A stretch of 64,000 nucleotides of DNA from Streptomyces uncialis (GCF_001905345.1 NZ_LFBV01000002.1:930001-994000); one strand, 5' to 3'; positions 26,597 to 35,667 are shown, numbered from the stretch's first letter. Numbers and translations: made by a program. Notes: generated by a model from the letters alone, not told the origin.

Positions 26597-28288
26597 GTGG
26601 AGCGAAGCGGGGGCCGGGAGCGGCACGCGGGGACGGGGCAACAGGTGAGGACAGGGCGGCACGCGGGTCCGGGGCGGCACGCGGGGACGGGCGCGGCACG
26701 CGGGGACGGGCGCGGCACCGCGCCGAAGCGGCGGCGCCCCCGGCGGCTGATCGGGCGGCTGATCGGCGGACTGCGCGTCCGGCTGGTCGTCGCCTTCGTC
26801 GTCGTGGCCCTGATCAGCGCGGTGACCGCGACCGCCCTCGCCTACCGGGACGCCCGCACCGCCGTTCTCCAGCGCACCCAGCAAGCGGCCGTGCACGACC
26901 TCCGGGACCAGGTCACCGCGGTCGCCGCCGACTTCGAGATACCCCCCGACCAGCGGTCGCTGTCGCGGTTCACGGCACAGGTCGCGGACGGCCTCGTCAG
27001 CGACAGCCGTGTCGTGGTCGCCCGGTACCAGGACCTCGTCGCGGTCTCCGACTCGCGCACCGACCCGGACGCCCGGATCTCCCCCGAGCTGCGCACCGCC
27101 GTGCACATCGGGGAAGAGGCCCGGTTCCAGCGGGTGATGTGGCGGGGCGAGCCCTATCTCGTCGTCGGCATGCCCGTGAGATACGCGGACGGGGACCGGG
27201 AGACCTCCGGTCTGGAGGTCTACGCGCTCACCGATCTGCGGGCCGAACGGGACGACATCGCCGCCCTGCTGGACTCGGCGCGGGAGGGCACCGTACCGGT
27301 GGTGGTGCTGGCCGCCGCCCTGGCGCTGCTGGCGGCGGGAACCGTGCTGCGTCCGGTACGCAAACTGGGGCGGGCCACCCGCGAGCTCGCGGCCGGGGAC
27401 CTCGGCAGCCGGGTCGCCGCCACCGGGCACGACGAACTCGCGGAGCTGGCGAGGACGTTCAACGAGACGGCGGACGCGCTCCAGGCCTCCGACGCGGAAC
27501 TGCGCGAGCAGGAGGCGAAGGCGCGCCGCTTCGTGGCGGACGTGTCGCACGAACTGCGCACACCGCTGTCGGCGATGACGATGGTGGCGACCGTCCTGGA
27601 GGAGGACGCCGACCAGTTGCCGCCGGACGCGGCACACGCGGCCCGTACCGTCGGCGCGGAGACGGCGCGGCTGGCCCGGCTGGTCGACGACCTGATGGAG
27701 ATCTCCCGCTTCGACGCCAAGGCGGTACGGCTGAACGCCGCCGAGACGGATCTGGCCGACACCGTACGGGCGTCGCTGGCCCTGCGCGGCTGGACGGACC
27801 GGGTGGAGACACGGCTTGCGGAGGGTGTGCGGGCGGTGGTCGACCGGCGCCGCATCGACGTGATCGTGGCGAACCTGGTGGGCAACGCGCTGCGGCACGG
27901 GGCCCCGCCGGTCACGGTGACCCTCGGGACGGCCCCGGCGGCGGACGGGAGCGGCACGGAGTGGGTGACGCTGGCGGTGGCCGACCATGGCCCCGGACTG
28001 CCACCGGGGGCCCGGGAGCGGGTCTTCGACCGGTTCTACAAGGCGGACGCGGCCCGCACACGCGGCGCGGCCGACGACAGCGGCCAGGGCAGTGGCCTCG
28101 GCACGGCGATCGCGCTGGAGAACGCGCGGCTGCACGGCGGCACGATCGAGGTGGCCGACCCCACCGACCTGGCCGACGGGAACGACGGCGACGGCAAGGG
28201 TGGCGAGCGGGCGGCCCACGAACCGCGGGGCGGAGCGGTGTTCACGCTGCGGCTGCCGCTGCGACGCACGGGGGAGGACACGGAGTGA
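26597..28288 (+). CDS. sensor histidine kinase
   Basis: The frame gives up to 563 residues. The first 40 are a Gly/Arg/His-rich low-complexity stretch from a DNA repeat, so the true start may be later (for example V17 at 26645). It has a membrane helix (LVVAFVVVALISAVTATAL), an extracytoplasmic sensor of about 150 residues, a second helix, HAMP, an H-box DVSHELRTPLSAM, N-box NALRHG, and G-boxes DHGPGLP and GSGLGTAIA. It should phosphorylate the response regulator just upstream. Its stop overlaps the lipoprotein start. Confidence 0.9.
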   Translation: MERSGGRERHAGTGQQVRTGRHAGPGRHAGTGAARGDGRGTAPKRRRPRRLIGRLIGGLRVRLVVAFVVVALISAVTATALAYRDARTAVLQRTQQAAVHDLRDQVTAVAADFEIPPDQRSLSRFTAQVADGLVSDSRVVVARYQDLVAVSDSRTDPDARISPELRTAVHIGEEARFQRVMWRGEPYLVVGMPVRYADGDRETSGLEVYALTDLRAERDDIAALLDSAREGTVPVVVLAAALALLAAGTVLRPVRKLGRATRELAAGDLGSRVAATGHDELAELARTFNETADALQASDAELREQEAKARRFVADVSHELRTPLSAMTMVATVLEEDADQLPPDAAHAARTVGAETARLARLVDDLMEISRFDAKAVRLNAAETDLADTVRASLALRGWTDRVETRLAEGVRAVVDRRRIDVIVANLVGNALRHGAPPVTVTLGTAPAADGSGTEWVTLAVADHGPGLPPGARERVFDRFYKADAARTRGAADDSGQGSGLGTAIALENARLHGGTIEVADPTDLADGNDGDGKGGERAAHEPRGGAVFTLRLPLRRTGEDTE

Positions 28289-28779
28289 GGGTCCGGCAGA
28301 GGGTGTCGGTCGGCGCGCTGGGGCTCGCCCTGATGGGCTGCGGCGTCCAGCCGACCGGGGTGATCGGCACGGGTGAGTCCGCGTCCGGGCCGACGCGGGG
28401 GGTGCGGATGTACTACGCGTCCGCCTCCGGTCTGCGCGGGGTCCCCACGCGCCACCAGGAATTCGACAGCCTCAGCGGGGTGATGAAGCTGTTCTTCCAG
28501 GGGCCGTCGGCCGACCAGCGGCGCGACGGGCTCACCAACCTCCTCGAACTCCCCGGCTTCCAGGTGAGCGGAACAGGCACCCGCGTCACCGTGCGCCTTG
28601 AGGACTCCTACGCGGGAACGGGCCGCGACCAGGGAACGGGGCAACTGGTGTGCACCCTGGCCCGCGCCCAGTCCGTGCTCGACCCGAAGGTCAGGACCGA
28701 CGACGTCGAGGTCACGGTGCGCCAGCCCGACAGCGCCGACCTGGGCCCCTACCGGTGCGCGGAGTTCCTCGACGGGTGA
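28285..28779 (+). CDS. lipoprotein with GerMN/LpqB-like segment
   Basis: The 164-residue product begins at a GTG sharing GTGA with the kinase stop. It has a short signal peptide with lipobox ALMGC (Cys 19). The mature part includes GVMKLFFQGPSADQRRDGL and a following beta-rich segment with GTRVTVRLEDSY, which recall the GerMN sporulation/germination fold also found in LpqB beside MtrAB. It may modulate the sensor kinase from outside the membrane, as LpqB does for MtrB; that is an analogy. Confidence 0.75.
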   Translation: MRVRQRVSVGALGLALMGCGVQPTGVIGTGESASGPTRGVRMYYASASGLRGVPTRHQEFDSLSGVMKLFFQGPSADQRRDGLTNLLELPGFQVSGTGTRVTVRLEDSYAGTGRDQGTGQLVCTLARAQSVLDPKVRTDDVEVTVRQPDSADLGPYRCAEFLDG

Positions 28780-28834
28780 GGGCGGGGACGGTAAGGGGGC
28801 GGAGACGGTACGGGGGCGGGCGCGCGCACAAGGC

Positions 28835-28867
28835 TCTGCCCCGCCGGACGGACTCCAGCGGGGCAGA
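28835..28867. terminator. hairpin between convergent genes
   Basis: A perfect 10-bp inverted repeat (TCTGCCCCGC with GCGGGGCAGA) around 13 bases lies between the lipoprotein stop and the stop of the cold-shock gene on the other strand. It can terminate both. Confidence 0.65.
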
Positions 28868-28909
28868 TGCGACCAGCGGTGCCCGCGAGGGGCGGTACGG
28901 CGTGTCCGG

Positions 28910-29113
28910 TCAGGCCGGGATGACGTTCTCCGCCTGCGGACCCTTCGGGCCCTGGGTGACGTCGAAGGTGACCTGCTGGTTCTCCTCCAGGGACCGGAAG
29001 CCGGACGCGTTGATGGCGGAGTAGTGGACGAAGACGTCCGGGCCGCCGCCGTCCTGGGCGATGAAGCCGAAACCCTTTTCGGCGTTGAACCACTTCACAG
29101 TGCCCGTGGCCAT
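28910..29113 (-). CDS. cold-shock-domain protein (CspA family)
   Basis: The 67-residue protein is an OB-fold RNA chaperone with the full family pattern: [18 protein letters not shown] (RNP1), then DVFVHYSAI (RNP2), and the ending [10 protein letters not shown]. It binds single-stranded RNA/DNA and relieves secondary structure. The start at 29113 follows AAAGGGGCAG, a good ribosome site. A longer reading to 29215 is rejected because the fold begins at this Met. It stands alone; Streptomyces have several paralogues, so a specific symbol is not given. Confidence 0.95.
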   Translation of the reverse strand: MATGTVKWFNAEKGFGFIAQDGGGPDVFVHYSAINASGFRSLEENQQVTFDVTQGPKGPQAENVIPA

Positions 29114-29316
29114 GTCTGCCCCTTTGTCCAGGGTTGCGGGACACCGGCTTGTCAGTGCCCCTCGGTTGAGGTGATCGCCCTGGTCCTCGGGCATGCTGCA
29201 CAGCGCAGCGCCCACGGCGCGAACCGCGGGCGCTGATGACTTCGAACCACGACTACCGGCAAGAAAGTTATCCGATTTGTGATCGCCTGGCTACATGACC
29301 CCGACCGGTGATCCCG

Positions 29317-29347
29317 GGCCCGGCTCCGGGGAGTCCGGGGCCGGGCC
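29317..29347. terminator. hairpin downstream of the M4 protease gene
   Basis: A 13-bp arm pair (29317-29329 with 29335-29347, one mismatch that would be G-U in RNA) closes a 5-base loop. It lies about 70 bases after the protease stop on the minus strand. Confidence 0.55.
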
Positions 29348-29416
29348 GCGGCGAGGCGGCCGGTGGGCCCGTGGCGCCGGCGGGGTCACGCCGTGCGCGA
29401 CCCCGTGGCGCCGGTC

Positions 29417-31456
29417 TCAGAAGGTCAGTCTGAAGCTCTTGATATGGCCGCTGTCCTGCGGGCCCTTGTCCTGGACCCGCAGCTTCCAGACCCCGTTGGC
29501 CACCTCCGACGAGGCGTTGACCTGGTAGGCCTTCTTGAGGTCGGGCGCCGTGTCGTACGGGCTGGACGCCTTCAGCGGGTACACGGTCCCGTCGGGCGCC
29601 AGCAGGTCCACCGCCAGGTCGCCGCGGAAGGTGTGGACGATGTCCACCCCGACGTGCAGTGTGGCCGGGGCGTTGCCCGTGATACCGGACACCGTGACCG
29701 AGGAGGTGACCGCCGGGCCGAGATCCGGGATGTCGACGGGGGTCGTGTTCTCGAAGACGGTGCCCGGGGGGTTGGGGTCGACGCCGCCGGGGCGGTCGCC
29801 GACGTTGACGGCGGCCCAGGCGTCGGTCACGCGCGCGACCTCCGGACTGCTCGCCCCGTACAACTCGGCGGCGACCGCGAGGGTGCCCGCGCGCGCTCCC
29901 GCGTAGTCGGTGGTGGTGGTGAACTTGGTGGTCAGCGCCTTGAACCAGATCAGCGCCGCCTTGTCCCGGCCGATACCGGTCACGGGCAGTCCGTCGGAGG
30001 TAGGCGAGTAGTAGCTGACCCCGTTGACGGTCTTGGCCCCGCTTCCCTCGGAGGCGAGGTAGAACCAGTGGTTCGCCGGGCCCGACGAGTAGTGGACGTC
30101 CTGGCTGCCGAGGGTGGGGTACCAGTAGTCCTTGGACGGCCCGTCCTTGCTCGGCTCGTCCATGTAGCGCAGCGGTGTGCCGTTCCCCCGGATGTCGATC
30201 TTCTCCCCGACCAGATAGTCACCCACGTCCTGGGGGTTGTTGGCGTGGAACTCCACGGCCGCGGCGAAGATGTCGGAGGTCGCCTCGTTCAGTCCGCCGG
30301 ACTCACCGCTGTAGACGAGGTTCGCCGTGGCCGAGGTGACGCCGTGCGTCATCTCGTGCGCGACCACGTCGATCGCGGTGAGCGGCTCGGCGTTGGCGTA
30401 GCCGTCGCCGTACGTCATACAGAAACAGGAGTCCTGCCAGAACGCGTTGGAGTAGTTGTTCCCGTAGTGCACCCGCGAGGAAGCACCGGCCCCGTCACCG
30501 CGGATACCGTTGCGGCCCTGCACGTTCTTGAAGTAGTCCCAGGTCAGACCGGCGCCGTAGGCGGCGTCCGCGGCGGCCGTCTCGTTGTGGGCGGGCAGGC
30601 CGTCGCCCCACACGTCGTCGGTTCCGGCGAACAGGGTGGGGGTCCCGGGGGTCCCCTTGGCCAGGTCGTACGTCCGGTGACCGCCGCGTCCGGCGTCGGT
30701 GAGCTGGTACGAGGAGCCGGACCCGGAACTGCCGAGCGTCACCTGACCGCTGTACTGGGTGTTGCCGGTGCCGTTGTGCACCGCCTGCCATTCGAAGAGC
30801 TTCCTGCCGTCGCCCGCGTCGGTGACGACATGCAGTTCGTTGGGGGTGCCGTCGTGCTGGAGACCGCCGACGACCGTCTCGTACGCGAGGACCGGTTCCG
30901 TCCCCCGCGCCAGCCAGACCACCTTGCGCGGCGCGCGGTCGGCGGCGGTCCTGGTGGAGCCCTCGGCCCTCGCCCGGCCCAGCGCCTGCTTCTCGGCGGC
31001 GGACGGGGCGATACCGGCCGTGGTGCGGACCCCCTTGAGGGCTGTCCGGGAAGCCATGGCGATCGACTCGGTCGCGCCCGCCCCGGTCTCGGACACCACC
31101 AGGTCGCCGCCGAGCACCGGCAGCCCGGCGAAGGTGCGCTCGTAACGGGTGTGGGTGGTGCCGTCGCGGTCCTGGGTGACATCCCGGACGACGAGCTTCT
31201 CCCGCGCGGTGAGGCCCAGTTCCCGGGCGGTGGCCGCGGTGGTGGTGCTCCGGGCGCGGATCAGTTCGGCGCGCTTGGCGGGGGTGAGGCTACGGGGCAG
31301 GGCGCCGGGGTCGGCGGCGCCCGCCCGGGTGGTACCGGGTCCGGCGGTGGCGGGCTGGGCCGCCGAGGGACCGGCCGGGAGGCCGAAGGCCAGCAGGGCG
31401 GCGGTGGATATGAGCGCGCCGGTCACGGCGGTGCGCCGGCGAAGCGTGGATCTCAC
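29417..31456 (-). CDS. secreted M4 (thermolysin-like) metalloprotease with P-domain
   Basis: The 679-residue exoenzyme starts with an Arg-rich signal peptide (hydrophobic core GALISTAALLAFGLPAG). A propeptide follows with an FTP-like part (residues about 50-200). The zinc protease domain has VVAHEMTHGV (both His ligands, catalytic Glu) and the third ligand in GGLNEATSDIFAAAVEF. A C-terminal proprotein-convertase P-domain of about 110 residues ends HIKSFRLTF. It digests proteins outside the cell; the P-domain usually aids folding or substrate binding. A block of short tandem repeats lies in its promoter region. Confidence 0.93.
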   Translation of the reverse strand: MRSTLRRRTAVTGALISTAALLAFGLPAGPSAAQPATAGPGTTRAGAADPGALPRSLTPAKRAELIRARSTTTAATARELGLTAREKLVVRDVTQDRDGTTHTRYERTFAGLPVLGGDLVVSETGAGATESIAMASRTALKGVRTTAGIAPSAAEKQALGRARAEGSTRTAADRAPRKVVWLARGTEPVLAYETVVGGLQHDGTPNELHVVTDAGDGRKLFEWQAVHNGTGNTQYSGQVTLGSSGSGSSYQLTDAGRGGHRTYDLAKGTPGTPTLFAGTDDVWGDGLPAHNETAAADAAYGAGLTWDYFKNVQGRNGIRGDGAGASSRVHYGNNYSNAFWQDSCFCMTYGDGYANAEPLTAIDVVAHEMTHGVTSATANLVYSGESGGLNEATSDIFAAAVEFHANNPQDVGDYLVGEKIDIRGNGTPLRYMDEPSKDGPSKDYWYPTLGSQDVHYSSGPANHWFYLASEGSGAKTVNGVSYYSPTSDGLPVTGIGRDKAALIWFKALTTKFTTTTDYAGARAGTLAVAAELYGASSPEVARVTDAWAAVNVGDRPGGVDPNPPGTVFENTTPVDIPDLGPAVTSSVTVSGITGNAPATLHVGVDIVHTFRGDLAVDLLAPDGTVYPLKASSPYDTAPDLKKAYQVNASSEVANGVWKLRVQDKGPQDSGHIKSFRLTF

Positions 31457-31532
31457 GCGGACTCCTTCTGCGAGGGGGCTGTGGGACGGCCTGGTCGAGG
31501 CGCGCCCCGGCAGAACGAACGGTGCGGCGGTG

Positions 31533-31556
31533 CGGCGGAGCGGCGGAGCGGCGGAG
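31533..31556. repeat. three 8-bp tandem repeats
   Basis: CGGCGGAG is repeated three times without change, 77 bases upstream of the M4 protease start and just before a longer 15-bp repeat block. It is low-complexity DNA, probably from slippage. Confidence 0.8.
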
Positions 31557-31581
31557 CGGTGGCGCGGTGTGCGGCGGTACA

Positions 31582-31701
31582 GCGAAGCGGTGTACGGCGA
31601 AGCGGTGTACGGCGAAGCGGTGTACGGCGAAGCGGTGTACGGCGAAGCGGTGAGCGGCGAAGCGGTGAGCGGCGAAGCGGTGAGCGGTGAAGCGGTGAGC
31701 G
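31582..31701. repeat. eight 15-bp tandem repeats upstream of the protease
   Basis: Eight adjacent 15-bp units cover 31582-31701. The first four read GCGAAGCGGTGTACG. The next three read GCGAAGCGGTGAGCG, and the last begins GTGAA. Copies of each variant sit together, showing step-wise duplication. The block lies 125 bases upstream of the M4 protease start. The unit length of 15 keeps frames open on both strands, which explains the misleading reading frames there. Confidence 0.92.
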
Positions 31702-31946
31702 GTGGTGCGACGGACGGGGGAAGAGTGGCAGGAGTGGCACCCTCCTGTCAGGGGCGCGTCAAACCTTGGCCGGAACTCCTCCGCCCAGGGACTCCTCCGC
31801 CCAGGAGATCCGCGACGGCGGACTCCCGATCACCCGCCCCCGGAACCGCCCCCGCCGACCGCCTCGTAAGCTCCCGACCGTGACGCCCGGCCGCACAGGG
31901 CTACGCGTCCCGGAGTCCGGCGACCAGCGACAGGAACAAGGCCAAG
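31702..31946. other. intergenic region between the protease and the NIPSNAP gene
   Basis: No gene seen. It includes a duplicated 16-17-base phrase (GGACTCCTCCGCCCAGG-like, around 31775-31805) and should hold the promoters of the two divergent genes. Confidence 0.4.
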
Positions 31947-32282
31947 ATGATCACCATCCATCTGAAGTACGAGATCGACCCCGACCGCATCGACGACTTC
32001 GAGGAGTACGGCCGCCGCTGGGTCGGCCTCGTCAACCGCTTCGGCGGCACCCATCACGGCTACTTCCTGCCCAGCGAGGGTGACAGCGACATCGCGTACG
32101 CCCTCTTCTCCTTCCCCGACTTCGCGCGGTACGAGCGCTACCGGGCGGACAGCGTCACCGACCCCGAGTGCGTGGCCGCGTTCGAACTGGCCCGCCGGAC
32201 GAAGTGCATCCGCCGCTACGAGCGCCGCTTCCTGCGCCCGCTCGACGCCGCACCGGCGCCGCGGGACGAGCCGTCCGTCTGA
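31947..32282 (+). CDS. NIPSNAP family protein
   Basis: The 111-residue protein is a single NIPSNAP ferredoxin-like alpha/beta domain: MITIHLKYEIDPDRIDDFEEYGRRW, then THHGYFLPSEGDSDIAYALFSF and a Tyr-rich helix (ARYERYRAD). The last 15 or so residues are a Pro/Ala tail. These are often small dimeric proteins of unknown role, sometimes acting on carbonyl or aromatic compounds. It stands alone, transcribed away from the protease. Confidence 0.85.
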   Translation: MITIHLKYEIDPDRIDDFEEYGRRWVGLVNRFGGTHHGYFLPSEGDSDIAYALFSFPDFARYERYRADSVTDPECVAAFELARRTKCIRRYERRFLRPLDAAPAPRDEPSV

Positions 32283-32417
32283 GGTCGGGCGCGCTCCCGG
32301 GCCCGGTGCGCGGGGTGGTGGTGCGGGTCTCCGGGGGGCGTGGCGCGGCGTCGCGGAACCTGAACCGCCACCGGGTGCCGGGGTACCGCCACCGGGTGCC
32401 GGGTACCGCCGCCCGGT
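32283..32417. repeat. intergenic region with a 20-bp imperfect duplication
   Basis: Between the convergent NIPSNAP and dehydrogenase genes the phrase CCGCCACCGGGTGCCGGG is present twice (about 32366-32408), each followed by GTAC. It may fold as part of a terminator. No gene seen. Confidence 0.4.
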
Positions 32418-33398
32418 TCAGAGGCGTACGACAAGCTTGCCCGTGCGCCTGCCCTCCTCCATGTCCCGGTGCGCGTCCCTGATCCGGTCCAGCGGGTAGA
32501 CATGGACGGGGCCCGCGGAGAACTCACCGGTGGCGATGCGGTCCAGATAGCGCTGGAACACCTCGGCGGGCAGATCGCCCGACTCCCCGCCGTACGCCGA
32601 CAGCCGCAGCCCGCGGGGCAGATACGCGATCGGGTAGAAGTCCGGGATCGTCCACCGGTTGGAGAGCATCCCGGTGAAGCAGACGGTGCCCTGGGAGCGG
32701 GTGGCGGCCAGCGTGTCGGGAAGTGTGGGTGTGCCGACGAGTTCGAGCCCGGCGTCCACCCCGTCCGGGAGGATCTCGCGCACCAGCGGGGCGACCGTGC
32801 CGTCGTCGACCAGCGGATGGTCTACGCCGTGGTCCGCCAGGACCCGGAGCCGGTCCGGATCACGGGTGGTCGCGAACACGGTCGCCCCGAGGTCGCGGGC
32901 GAGCGCCGCCGCCGTCATCCCCAGGGCGGAGGTGCCGCCACGGATCAGCAGCGTCTGCCCCGACCGCAGATCCAGGCCGGTGGTGAGCGATCCGTACGCG
33001 GTCTGAAGGGTCTCCGGCAGCGCGCCCACCGTCTCCCAGGGCAGCTCCGAGCGGAAGGGGACCACCTGGGAGCGCGGCACGACCGTGTACTCGGCATAGC
33101 CACCGTCGTAGGTGCGGCCCATCCCGCCCATCATCGTGACCACCTGCTGCCCCAAAGGCAGCACCCCGTCCGGGTCTGCGTCGACGGTCCCGGTGGCCTC
33201 GATCCCCAGCACCCGGGGCAGGGTCACCCCTTCGGCGAGACCGAGCCGGGTGTGGAGTTCGGACCGGTTGATACCGAACGCCTCCACCTTGATCCGCACC
33301 CAGCCCGGCCCCGGCTCCGGAACCGGGAGCACCTTCAGCTCCAGACGGTCCACCGGCCCCGGCTCCTCCAGGACGACGGCGCGCATGGTCTTCCCCAC
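32418..33398 (-). CDS. zinc-binding-type alcohol dehydrogenase / quinone oxidoreductase family
   Basis: The 326-residue MDR-family oxidoreductase has a GroES-like N-terminal domain (EAFGINRSELHTRLG; VLGIEATGTVDADPDG), a Rossmann domain with LIRGGTSALGMTAAALARDLGA for NADPH, and a C-terminal end matching QOR-type enzymes (DRIRDAHRDMEEGRRTGKL). The structural zinc cysteines are absent, so it is the zinc-free quinone-oxidoreductase type. The GTG at 33398 is preferred to the ATG at 33386 because GAGGAGG lies 4 bases before it. Substrate unknown; no linked pathway. Confidence 0.88.
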   Translation of the reverse strand: MGKTMRAVVLEEPGPVDRLELKVLPVPEPGPGWVRIKVEAFGINRSELHTRLGLAEGVTLPRVLGIEATGTVDADPDGVLPLGQQVVTMMGGMGRTYDGGYAEYTVVPRSQVVPFRSELPWETVGALPETLQTAYGSLTTGLDLRSGQTLLIRGGTSALGMTAAALARDLGATVFATTRDPDRLRVLADHGVDHPLVDDGTVAPLVREILPDGVDAGLELVGTPTLPDTLAATRSQGTVCFTGMLSNRWTIPDFYPIAYLPRGLRLSAYGGESGDLPAEVFQRYLDRIATGEFSAGPVHVYPLDRIRDAHRDMEEGRRTGKLVVRL

Positions 33399-33529
33399 TG
33401 GGCCTCCTCGTGATCGTCTGCGGGGGTCATCGTGGCGCACCGGCGTACGAACCGGCGCGGGTGGCGTCACCGGCCGCCCGGACACCGCACCAATGGCGGC
33501 ACCGGCCACCGCCCCGGACGGCCACCCCC

Positions 33530-34387
33530 CTACGAGCCCGCGCGAGCGGTGAGGCGGGCGAACTCCCACGGGTCGTGGGCGCTGAGGACGGTGACCTCGT
33601 CCGCGTGGTCGCGGCGCAGACCGCGCAGTCGGTCCCTGGTCAGTACCCGGGCCGCGGCATCGGTCTGTGCCCCCTGCTGGACCGGGTCGAGGGCGGGGTG
33701 GGAGCGGGGCGGGGTGTGCTCGATCTCGCCGTGATGCATGTACGCGTCGCCCGCGTGCAGCAGCCACCGTCCGTCACCGTCGCGGACGGCGACGCCCGCG
33801 TGTCCCGCCGAGTGGCCGGGCAGCGGCACCAGCAGCAGCTCACCCGCGAGCCCCCGCGGCCGTGCCACGTCCCGGAATCCGAACCACTCGCCGTCCCGCA
33901 CGGCGACCGCGGGCGTCAGCAAGGGGTGGTGCGCCCGGTGGGCGGACATGAACCGGTCGAGGCTGTGCCGGTGGTGCGGCGCCGCGGGATCGGTGACGGA
34001 CCGGTACTCGTCGGGATGCACATGCACCCGTGCGTGCGGGAAGTCCGGCAGTCCTCCCGTGTGGTCGCGATGCAGATGGGTGAGCACGATGTGCCGCACG
34101 TCCCGCGGCGCGTACCCGAGGCGGACGACCTGGCGCAGCGCGCTCTCCTCGGGGTCGAGCGCGGGCCGCGCGTAGGCGACCCAGTCCGCGCCGAGTGACC
34201 GCTCGGGGTGGCGCAGGTCGGCGGTGCCGAGGCCGGTGTCGACCAGGACCAGCCCGTCCGAGTCGGTCTCGATGAGCAGGCAATGGCAGACAGCGGCCCG
34301 TTCGCGGTGCGCGACATCCGCCGTGGGTTCCGTGCCGAGCGGTGGAATCTTCCTGAGGGAACCGCAGTTGAGGTGGTGGATACGCAC
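33530..34387 (-). CDS. metallo-beta-lactamase-fold hydrolase
   Basis: The 285-residue cytosolic protein carries the MBL dinuclear metal motif HIVLTHLHRDHTGG, the later Asp/His ligands in PLPGHSAGHAGV and LLHAGDAYMHHG, and a terminal His in VLSAHDPWEF. Family members include lactonases and thioester hydrolases. The GTG at 34387 (VRIHHLNCGSL) is chosen because the longer frame crosses the divergent promoter. It is divergent from the HxlR regulator, 59 bases away, so that regulator probably controls it. Quorum-signal lactone hydrolysis is possible but not shown. Confidence 0.88.
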   Translation of the reverse strand: MRIHHLNCGSLRKIPPLGTEPTADVAHRERAAVCHCLLIETDSDGLVLVDTGLGTADLRHPERSLGADWVAYARPALDPEESALRQVVRLGYAPRDVRHIVLTHLHRDHTGGLPDFPHARVHVHPDEYRSVTDPAAPHHRHSLDRFMSAHRAHHPLLTPAVAVRDGEWFGFRDVARPRGLAGELLLVPLPGHSAGHAGVAVRDGDGRWLLHAGDAYMHHGEIEHTPPRSHPALDPVQQGAQTDAAARVLTRDRLRGLRRDHADEVTVLSAHDPWEFARLTARAGS

Positions 34388-34446
34388 AAGGCCCCCTGGA
34401 GGCGAGTTCGGCGGGCTGTTCGTGACGGACGTTAGGAGGAGCCCTC

Positions 34447-34851
34447 GTGACTCACCAAACGGTTGGACACGCCCCGTCGGGTGGTCAGGACGGCCCGCTG
34501 GGGGACTGTCCGGGCAGCGCGCTGGTGCCGCCGGGCCGGGCAGCACGGTGCCCTGTCGACATCACCCTCGCCGTGCTGGGCGGCCGGTGGACGCCGCTGG
34601 TGCTCCGCGAGTTCCTGCGCCGTGGGGAGGCTACGTCCTCCGAGCTCTCGGCGGCCCTGCCCGCGCTCTCCGACAAGGTCCTCTCGGAGCGGCTGGCCCA
34701 GCTGACCGCCGCGGGCGTCATCGAGCGCCACCGCAGCGCCAGTTGGCCGCCCTGGGTCCGCTACACGCTCACCGGCCAAGGCCGGGCGCTGGAGCCGGTG
34801 GTCCACAGCATGTGGGAGTGGGGCACCGCGCGGCGGGACGCCCCCGGCTGA
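34447..34851 (+). CDS. HxlR-family transcriptional regulator
   Basis: The 134-residue regulator starts at a GTG preceded by AGGAG. It has the MarR-like HxlR winged helix: ARCPVDITLAVLGGRWTPLV with the conserved Cys, then LREFLRRGEATSSELSAAL, LSDKVLSERLAQLTAAGVI and a wing with WVRYTLTGQG. These often sense redox or electrophiles through the N-terminal Cys. It probably regulates the divergent MBL hydrolase. Confidence 0.9.
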   Translation: MTHQTVGHAPSGGQDGPLGDCPGSALVPPGRAARCPVDITLAVLGGRWTPLVLREFLRRGEATSSELSAALPALSDKVLSERLAQLTAAGVIERHRSASWPPWVRYTLTGQGRALEPVVHSMWEWGTARRDAPG

Positions 34852-34869
34852 TCGCCGCACCGTCACCGG

Positions 34870-34909
34870 GACACCAGGACACCAGGACACCAGGACACCA
34901 GGACACCAG
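34870..34909. repeat. five 8-bp tandem repeats (GACACCAG)
   Basis: GACACCAG is repeated five times without change, 19 bases after the HxlR stop. No gene lies inside. It is likely a slippage-prone locus. Confidence 0.9.
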
Positions 34910-35048
34910 GGTGATGATCCGGGGCATGGCCGGCCAGGAGCAGGGCAGGCGGGGGGCGAGGGCGGGAACGGCCGCGGACAGCTCCTCACGGAGCGGCGTG
35001 GCCGGGGCCCCGTCCGCACCGCTTCCCCGAGCGAGAGGAGTCTGTGCC

Positions 35049-35387
35049 ATGCAGGAGAACGCGTGGGAGTACCCGTCCGCGGCTGGACACACCGGGTCCG
35101 ATCTGACCGGGTTCAAGGTCGAGGCCCTGGACGGCGGTATCGGCAAGGTCGACAAGCACACCGACGAGGTCGGTTCGGCGTGTCTCGTCGTGGACACCGG
35201 TCCGTGGATCTTCGGCAAGGAGGTTCTGATACCCGCCGGTTCGGTCACCCGGGTCGACACGGCCGACGAGAAGATCTTCGTGGGACTGAGCAAGGACCAG
35301 GTCAAGAACGCGCCCGAGTTCCTCCGGGAGACCCACTACGACAGTCCCGACTACCGTCGTCAGCTGGGCGCCTACTACTGGCCGTGA
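35049..35387 (+). CDS. PRC-barrel domain protein
   Basis: The 112-residue protein starts at an ATG with GAGAGGAG upstream. The barrel is recognisable in DLTGFKVEALDGGIGKVDKH, SACLVVDTGPWIFGKEVLIPAG and VTRVDTADEKIFVGLSKDQV, and it ends DYRRQLGAYYWP. PRC barrels bind RNA, photosynthetic or envelope partners; in Streptomyces such stand-alone proteins are common and often stress-induced. Specific role unknown. Confidence 0.88.
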   Translation: MQENAWEYPSAAGHTGSDLTGFKVEALDGGIGKVDKHTDEVGSACLVVDTGPWIFGKEVLIPAGSVTRVDTADEKIFVGLSKDQVKNAPEFLRETHYDSPDYRRQLGAYYWP

Positions 35388-35402
35388 GACCCGCCGGCCG
35401 AC

Positions 35403-35426
35403 GGGCGGGGTGAGGCGTCCCCGCCC
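35403..35426. terminator. terminator hairpin after the PRC-barrel gene
   Basis: GGGCGGGG (35403-35410) pairs perfectly with CCCCGCCC (35419-35426) across 8 bases, 15 bases after the stop. Good position for an intrinsic terminator. Confidence 0.65.
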
Positions 35427-35667
35427 CCACCCGTCCCTCCAGGGCGGATTTCGGTCACGACCCTGTTGAAAGGGCGCAAACGGTGCCACTCTGGGGGTCA
35501 CGGGCGATCCGCGACCCCCAGCGGGCACCCCGTACCGGCCCCGCCGTCATGCCACCGCTCGGGCGGGCCGCGCCGACCCTCCCGGCTCCCCACGGGAGGG
35601 CCAGGGCGCGTGGGCCGACGGATCTGACGGCCCCGACGGCCCGCAGGCTCTCCGGTCCCGCTCCAGG

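Noticed and set aside
31149..31883. Plus-strand frame with an EAVYG/EAVSG repeat peptide near the M4 protease
   Set aside because: The repeat is a 15-bp DNA array that stays open in several frames; the rest of the frame is antisense to the protease.
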